Source: Porphyromonadaceae bacterium UBA7048
GTDB lineage: Bacteria > Bacteroidota > Bacteroidia > Bacteroidales > Muribaculaceae
Reading direction: 5' to 3'
DNA length: 8,213 nucleotides
NCBI GenBank assembly: GCA_002493945.1
Contig: DLAL01000032.1
Coordinates: 1-8,213 of the forward strand
Under the pieces are notes generated by a model. That model saw nothing but the letters and a program-made list of their open reading frames with translations, was not told where the DNA came from and made no database searches. Position 1 is the stretch's first letter; each line of letters opens with the position of its first letter. The translations under genes were made by a program, and so were the position numbers. Positions 5,031 to 8,213 of the stretch are shown here, piece after piece.

Positions 5031-6247
5031 TGTCCTACGATGTAAATGCCATCCGGGCGGACTTCCCGATTCTTGACCGCAAGGTCAACGGCAAGCCGCT
5101 GGTCTACTTCGATAACGCCGCCACCTCGCAGACTCCGCGCTGTGTGGTGGACGACATCGACGATACATACTACCACACCAAAGCCAACGTGCACCGCGGA
5201 GTGCACACCCTCTCGCAGGAGGCCACGGCCGCCATGGAGGAGTCGCGCGAGTGCGCGCGGCGGTTCATCAACGCCGCCTCGACCGACGAAATCATCTTCA
5301 CGCGCGGCACCACCGAGGCCCTCAACCTGGTGGCCTCGTCCTATGGCAGCCTTCTGAGCCCCGGCGACGAGATTATCCTGACGGTCATGGAGCACCACTC
5401 CAACATCGTGCCCTGGCAGCTGCTGGCATCGCGCAGCGGCGTGGTCATCAAGGTCGTGCCCTGCGACGACCGGGGCGTGCTCGACCTCGACGCCTACCGC
5501 TCGCTCTTCACCGGCCGCACGCGGCTGGTGTCCGTAGCCCACGTGTCGAACGTGCTCGGCACGGTCAATCCCGTCGCCGAGATGGCGCGCATAGCCCATG
5601 AGCACGGCGCGGTCATCTGTGTCGACGGCGCGCAGGCGGTGTCGCATCTGAAGGTCGACGTGCGCGGGATCGGCGCCGACTTCTATGCTTTCTCGTCGCA
5701 CAAGATGTATGGCCCAACGGCCACGGGCATCCTCTACGGACGCCGCGAGCTCCTTGAGGCCATGCCTCCCTATCAGGGCGGCGGCGAGATGATAGGCCAC
5801 GTCAGCTTCGGAGGCACCACCTGGGCCGACCTGCCCTACAAGTTCGAGGCAGGCACGCCCGACTTTGTCGGTGCCGCGGCGCTCAAGGAAGCCATAGAGT
5901 ACATGGAGCGCATAGGCATCGACGCCATAGCCGCCCACGAGCACGAACTGCTCGAATACGCCACCGAGGGCATGCTGACTGTCCCCGGACTCCGCATCTA
6001 CGGCACCGCTCCGGGCAAGGCCGCCGTCATATCCTTCCTCATAGGGACGGCACACCACTACGACACCGGCATACTCCTTGACCAGCTCGGCATAGCCGTG
6101 CGCACTGGCCACCACTGCGCGCAGCCGCTGATGGAGCGCTTCGGCATCGAGGGGACCGTCCGCGCCTCGTTCGCGGCATACAATACCCGTGAGGAAGTGG
6201 ACTCCTTCATAGCCGCACTGCGCCGCGTGGCCGCCATGCTTGTCTGA
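5027..6247 (+). CDS. sufS: Cysteine desulfurase SufS
   Basis: SufS is a PLP-dependent group II cysteine desulfurase that releases alanine from cysteine and holds the sulfur as a persulfide for the SufBCD complex. The 406 residues equal the length of E. coli SufS, and with the ATG at 5027 the key residues have the same numbers: Lys226 binds PLP (SSHKMYGPTATGILYG) and Cys364 is the sulfur-carrying residue (RTGHHCAQPLM). Other family blocks are YFDNAATSQTP, NVHRGVHTLSQEAT, RGTTEALNLVA, MEHHSNIVPWQ, VSNVLGTVNPV, VDGAQAVSHLKVDV and FEAGTPDFVGA. The start overlaps the sufD stop; a second ATG at 5030 is also possible. Group II enzymes usually need SufE or SufU to accept the persulfide, and neither is in the window. 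Confidence 0.97.
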   Translation: MMSYDVNAIRADFPILDRKVNGKPLVYFDNAATSQTPRCVVDDIDDTYYHTKANVHRGVHTLSQEATAAMEESRECARRFINAASTDEIIFTRGTTEALNLVASSYGSLLSPGDEIILTVMEHHSNIVPWQLLASRSGVVIKVVPCDDRGVLDLDAYRSLFTGRTRLVSVAHVSNVLGTVNPVAEMARIAHEHGAVICVDGAQAVSHLKVDVRGIGADFYAFSSHKMYGPTATGILYGRRELLEAMPPYQGGGEMIGHVSFGGTTWADLPYKFEAGTPDFVGAAALKEAIEYMERIGIDAIAAHEHELLEYATEGMLTVPGLRIYGTAPGKAAVISFLIGTAHHYDTGILLDQLGIAVRTGHHCAQPLMERFGIEGTVRASFAAYNTREEVDSFIAALRRVAAMLV

Positions 6248-6269
6248 CAATTATAAAGAACGAATAATC

Positions 6270-6725
6270 ATGCTTAAAGAAGGAGACACCATTCCCGAGG
6301 TCCTCGGCACCGATGCCGAAGGCCGTCAGGTGACGGCTGCCGACTATGCCGGCAAGCCTCTGGTCATATACTTTTATCCCAAGGACAGCACTCCGGGCTG
6401 CACGGCCGAGGCATGCTCGCTGCGCGACGGCTACGACGACCTGCGCGCACGAGGATACGCCGTCATAGGCATCAGCAAGGACTCCGCCGCCAGCCACGGC
6501 AGATTCGCCGCGAAGTACGGCCTGCCCTTCACACTGCTGAGTGACACCTCCACCGAGGTCAATCAGGCCTTCGGTGTATGGCAGAAAAAGAAGATGGCCG
6601 GACGAGAGTACATGGGTACTGTCCGGACCACCTTCATCACCGACGGCGACCACCGCATCACTCACGTCATCACGAAAGTCGATACGAAGAACGCCGCCGG
6701 TCAGATTCTTGAACTCTTAGGCTGA
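6270..6725 (+). CDS. bcp: Thiol peroxidase Bcp (atypical 2-Cys peroxiredoxin)
   Basis: This 151-residue protein belongs to the Bcp/PrxQ group, cytoplasmic peroxiredoxins that reduce hydrogen peroxide and organic peroxides using thioredoxin. The active-site block YFYPKDSTPGCTAEACSLRD holds the peroxidatic Cys44 and resolving Cys49, five residues apart as in E. coli Bcp. The conserved arginine lies in MGTVRTTFITD. I chose the ATG at 6270 because it gives the usual N-terminus (LKEGDTIPEV) and a 22-nt gap after sufS; an ATG at 6240 would overlap the sufS end and add ten unrelated residues. Having no visible promoter of its own, it probably shares the suf transcript, which fits protection of Fe-S clusters from peroxide. 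The 3' end overlaps the convergent gene by 9 bp. Confidence 0.95.
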   Translation: MLKEGDTIPEVLGTDAEGRQVTAADYAGKPLVIYFYPKDSTPGCTAEACSLRDGYDDLRARGYAVIGISKDSAASHGRFAAKYGLPFTLLSDTSTEVNQAFGVWQKKKMAGREYMGTVRTTFITDGDHRITHVITKVDTKNAAGQILELLG

Positions 6726-7913
6726 GCGGCGCCCGAAGGGCATCTCTATCCACGTGGCCAGTTTCCACAGCTTCTCCAGCGGGCCGTGCGAATGATGACG
6801 CAGCCATATGCGGCACAGCGCGTACTGCACGGCGAAGATGGCGATGCCCACGAACACGCTTGCCGTGATGCCCAGGCGCAGATACAGACCCCAGTAGTAG
6901 TACAGGGCCGAACCGATGATGCCTTGAGTCACATAGTTTGTCATACTCATGCGGCCGTAAGGTATCAGCTGAGACAGAACCCGGGAGAATTTCCGGGTTT
7001 TATAGTATCCGAAGAGCAGGCCGCTCACCATGATGAGCATGAAGCAGAACTTGTGCAGCGACGATATCAGGATGCCCAGCGGACGGAGTATGCGCGTGTC
7101 GGTCACGTAGTCGCCTATCATATTGTTGAGGCCGTAGAGGGGGAAGAAACATATCAGCGCCCATGCGAGCACCTTGCCCCAGCGCCCGGTGTACTCGGCC
7201 TTGAACCATCCCTGACGTCCGATGAGCATGCCTAAGAGGAATAGTCCGGCAGTCTGCAGCACGCGTCCGTTCTCCCACGCCCATGCCAGCGATACAATCT
7301 GGCCTTCGACGAGGTTCACCTTCACCATCTCCCAGAATCCGGCACCGCTCTGGGCCGCCATCGTAGCCGCCCAGTAGGGACCCTGGTCGATGGCGTAGGG
7401 CACATAGTCCGGGCTTATCAGCGAGCATGCTATCTGCCACAGGCACACGGGCTGGAGGATGCAGATGGCCGCTACGGTGAGGACCGTGCGGTCGGAGCAC
7501 CGGCAGAATATGACCGGAACTATGCCTACGAGAGCATAGAGCACCAGCACCTCGCCGGTGAAGAATGCCGCGTTGAGCTGGCCGATGAGCAGCAGCAGGA
7601 AGAGGCGCCAGCAGAAGCGGAGCCTGAAGTCGCGGCCGCGCAGGCGCTGGTTGTCGTCCTGAATGAAAAAGCTGAAGCCGAAGAGAAGCGCGAAGATGGC
7701 ATACGCCTTTCCTCCGAACATGAAGAAGAGTCCGTCCCATATGGCGCGGTCGGTGAAGTTGATCCATGCGCTCTGCCCGGCAGTGTCCGGGAACGAATAG
7801 AAGTTGAAGTGTTCGATAGAGTGGAGCAGGATGATGGCGAGCACGGCGAATCCGCGAAGCACATCGGCCGCATCTACCCTTGCGTGTCGTCTGACGGCAG
7901 GAGTGTCTGTCAT
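6717..7913 (-). CDS. DUF418 (YeiB-like) multi-pass membrane protein
   Basis: A 398-residue hydrophobic protein that fits the DUF418/YeiB family, related to acyltransferase-type membrane proteins and without a firmly established substrate. The N-terminus, VDAADVLRGFAVLAIILLHSIEH, has the family pattern D-x-L-R-G-x-A-x-x-G/A-I-L-L. About eight to ten hydrophobic helices follow. The C-terminal DUF418 domain shows YGRMSMTNYVTQ from residue 319 and HGPLEKLW from residue 376, near the usual family end. It is transcribed toward the suf operon from its own promoter at 7944-7975, with the start codon at 7911-7913. There is no functional link to Fe-S assembly beyond convergence. A role in modifying envelope glycans is only a family-level guess. 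Confidence 0.88.
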   Translation of the reverse strand: MTDTPAVRRHARVDAADVLRGFAVLAIILLHSIEHFNFYSFPDTAGQSAWINFTDRAIWDGLFFMFGGKAYAIFALLFGFSFFIQDDNQRLRGRDFRLRFCWRLFLLLLIGQLNAAFFTGEVLVLYALVGIVPVIFCRCSDRTVLTVAAICILQPVCLWQIACSLISPDYVPYAIDQGPYWAATMAAQSGAGFWEMVKVNLVEGQIVSLAWAWENGRVLQTAGLFLLGMLIGRQGWFKAEYTGRWGKVLAWALICFFPLYGLNNMIGDYVTDTRILRPLGILISSLHKFCFMLIMVSGLLFGYYKTRKFSRVLSQLIPYGRMSMTNYVTQGIIGSALYYYWGLYLRLGITASVFVGIAIFAVQYALCRIWLRHHSHGPLEKLWKLATWIEMPFGRRSA

Positions 7914-7943
7914 AAGTATTACGTTTGAGGTTATGATTTACGG

Positions 7944-7975
7944 CAAAATTAGTCCTTTTTTAAATGACTGACAAA
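7944..7975 (-). promoter_or_regulatory. Promoter of the DUF418 gene
   Basis: Read on the minus strand, TTTG (7975-7972), a 20-nt spacer and TAATTTTG (7951-7944) match the Bacteroidetes promoter pattern. The predicted start near 7937 gives a leader of roughly 24 nt to the ATG at 7913. Confidence 0.72.
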
Positions 7976-8036
7976 TGCTGCGTGGCCGGATTTGACGCGC
8001 GTGGGATGAAAGAAATATTAACATCAAAACATGTGT

Positions 8037-8049
8037 CCTGATAATCAGG
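8037..8049. repeat. 13-bp palindrome in the DUF418-tRNA intergenic region
   Basis: CCTGATAATCAGG is a perfect palindrome with six-base arms around a central A. It lies upstream of both the DUF418 and tRNA promoters. It could be a protein-binding site, but its single copy and short length make it weak evidence. Apart from this and the two promoters, the AT-rich stretch 7914-8191 shows no gene or terminator that I can support. Confidence 0.25.
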
Positions 8050-8098
8050 GGCTTAAATATAAGGGCGAAATTTTCTTGAAAAAAATATGCAGAAATGT

Positions 8099-8129
8099 TT
8101 TGCAGAATCAAATATGTTGCGTAACTTTG
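8099..8129 (+). promoter_or_regulatory. Promoter of the tRNA transcription unit
   Basis: TTTG at 8099-8102, a 19-nt spacer and TAACTTTG at 8122-8129 fit the Bacteroidetes consensus. The start would be near 8136, leaving a precursor leader of about 55 nt before the mature tRNA. The leader contains an 8-bp direct repeat, GAGCCGCT, at 8148-8155 and 8157-8164. Confidence 0.72.
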
Positions 8130-8191
8130 CAATCGCAAACGGGAAACGAGCCGCTTGAGCCGCTACCGGATGTAGAGAAAATTGAAACTAT

Positions 8192-8213
8192 GCCTCTTTA
8201 GCTCAGTTGGCCA
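8192..8213 (+). tRNA. tRNA gene, 5' part only (cut by the window end)
   Basis: The sequence has a 7-nt acceptor strand GCCTCTT (8192-8198), T8 and A9, the D-stem strand GCTC (8201-8204) and the D-loop start AGTTGG with the conserved A14, G15, G18 and G19 pattern. The anticodon lies beyond the window. From memory this 5' end resembles a Bacteroidales tRNA-Thr, but identity cannot be decided here. Confidence 0.8.

Noticed and set aside
5006..6250. Long 414-residue minus-strand frame antisense to sufS
   Set aside because: It is a shadow of sufS; the SufS reading has all catalytic residues and the exact family length.
7938..8138. 66-residue minus-strand frame in the right intergenic region
   Set aside because: It spans two good promoters and an AT-rich non-coding stretch, and no motif supports it.
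8148..8164. 8-bp direct repeat GAGCCGCT in the tRNA leader as a possible insertion scar or attachment site
   Set aside because: There is no inserted sequence between the copies, which are one base apart, and the site is not in the tRNA 3' end where integrases usually act.

Overview
The window looks like part of a Bacteroidales chromosome, probably a GC-rich gut lineage such as Muribaculaceae or a relative; this is inference. The reasons are the promoters, which have the Bacteroidetes form TTTG-N19-21-TAnnTTTG in front of three transcription units, the absence of Shine-Dalgarno sequences before the starts, and the type of SUF cluster. The core genes are GC-rich, while the left edge (1-850) and the right intergenic region (7914-8191) are visibly AT-rich.

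Layout. Positions 7-625 hold two small AT-rich genes for three-helix membrane proteins of unknown function that look like diverged tandem copies of each other. Positions 629-831 hold a tandem array of three promoter modules, two of them identical over 57 bp with a 72-bp period, each with a palindrome overlapping the -33 element. They drive a six-gene operon running to 6725: cvpA (CvpA-family membrane protein), sufB, sufC, sufD, sufS and bcp (peroxiredoxin). The gene gaps are 13, 34, 2, -4 and 22 nt. A DUF418 (YeiB-like) membrane protein lies on the minus strand and its 3' end overlaps bcp by 9 bp. The window ends in the first 22 bases of a tRNA gene with its own promoter.

How the genes work together. 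SufS takes sulfur from cysteine, the SufB-SufC2-SufD complex assembles Fe-S clusters, and Bcp removes peroxides that damage them. All catalytic residues I could locate are intact. SufE/SufU and an A-type carrier are not in the window, so the sulfur-transfer partner must be encoded elsewhere.

Most unusual signal. The sufD coding sequence carries two dense, helically phased clusters of DnaA-box-like 9-mers, at 4022-4076 and 4536-4576, with one near-match between them at 4126. They include perfect TTATCCACA and TTATGCACA sites and use AT-rich codons unlike the rest of the gene. I saw no comparable site elsewhere in the window except a single TTATCAACA at 2841. This suggests a gene-embedded DnaA-binding locus (replication origin, DnaA-titration site or regulatory site). 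The G/C strand balance of the few lines I counted by hand does not support an origin, so the function is open.
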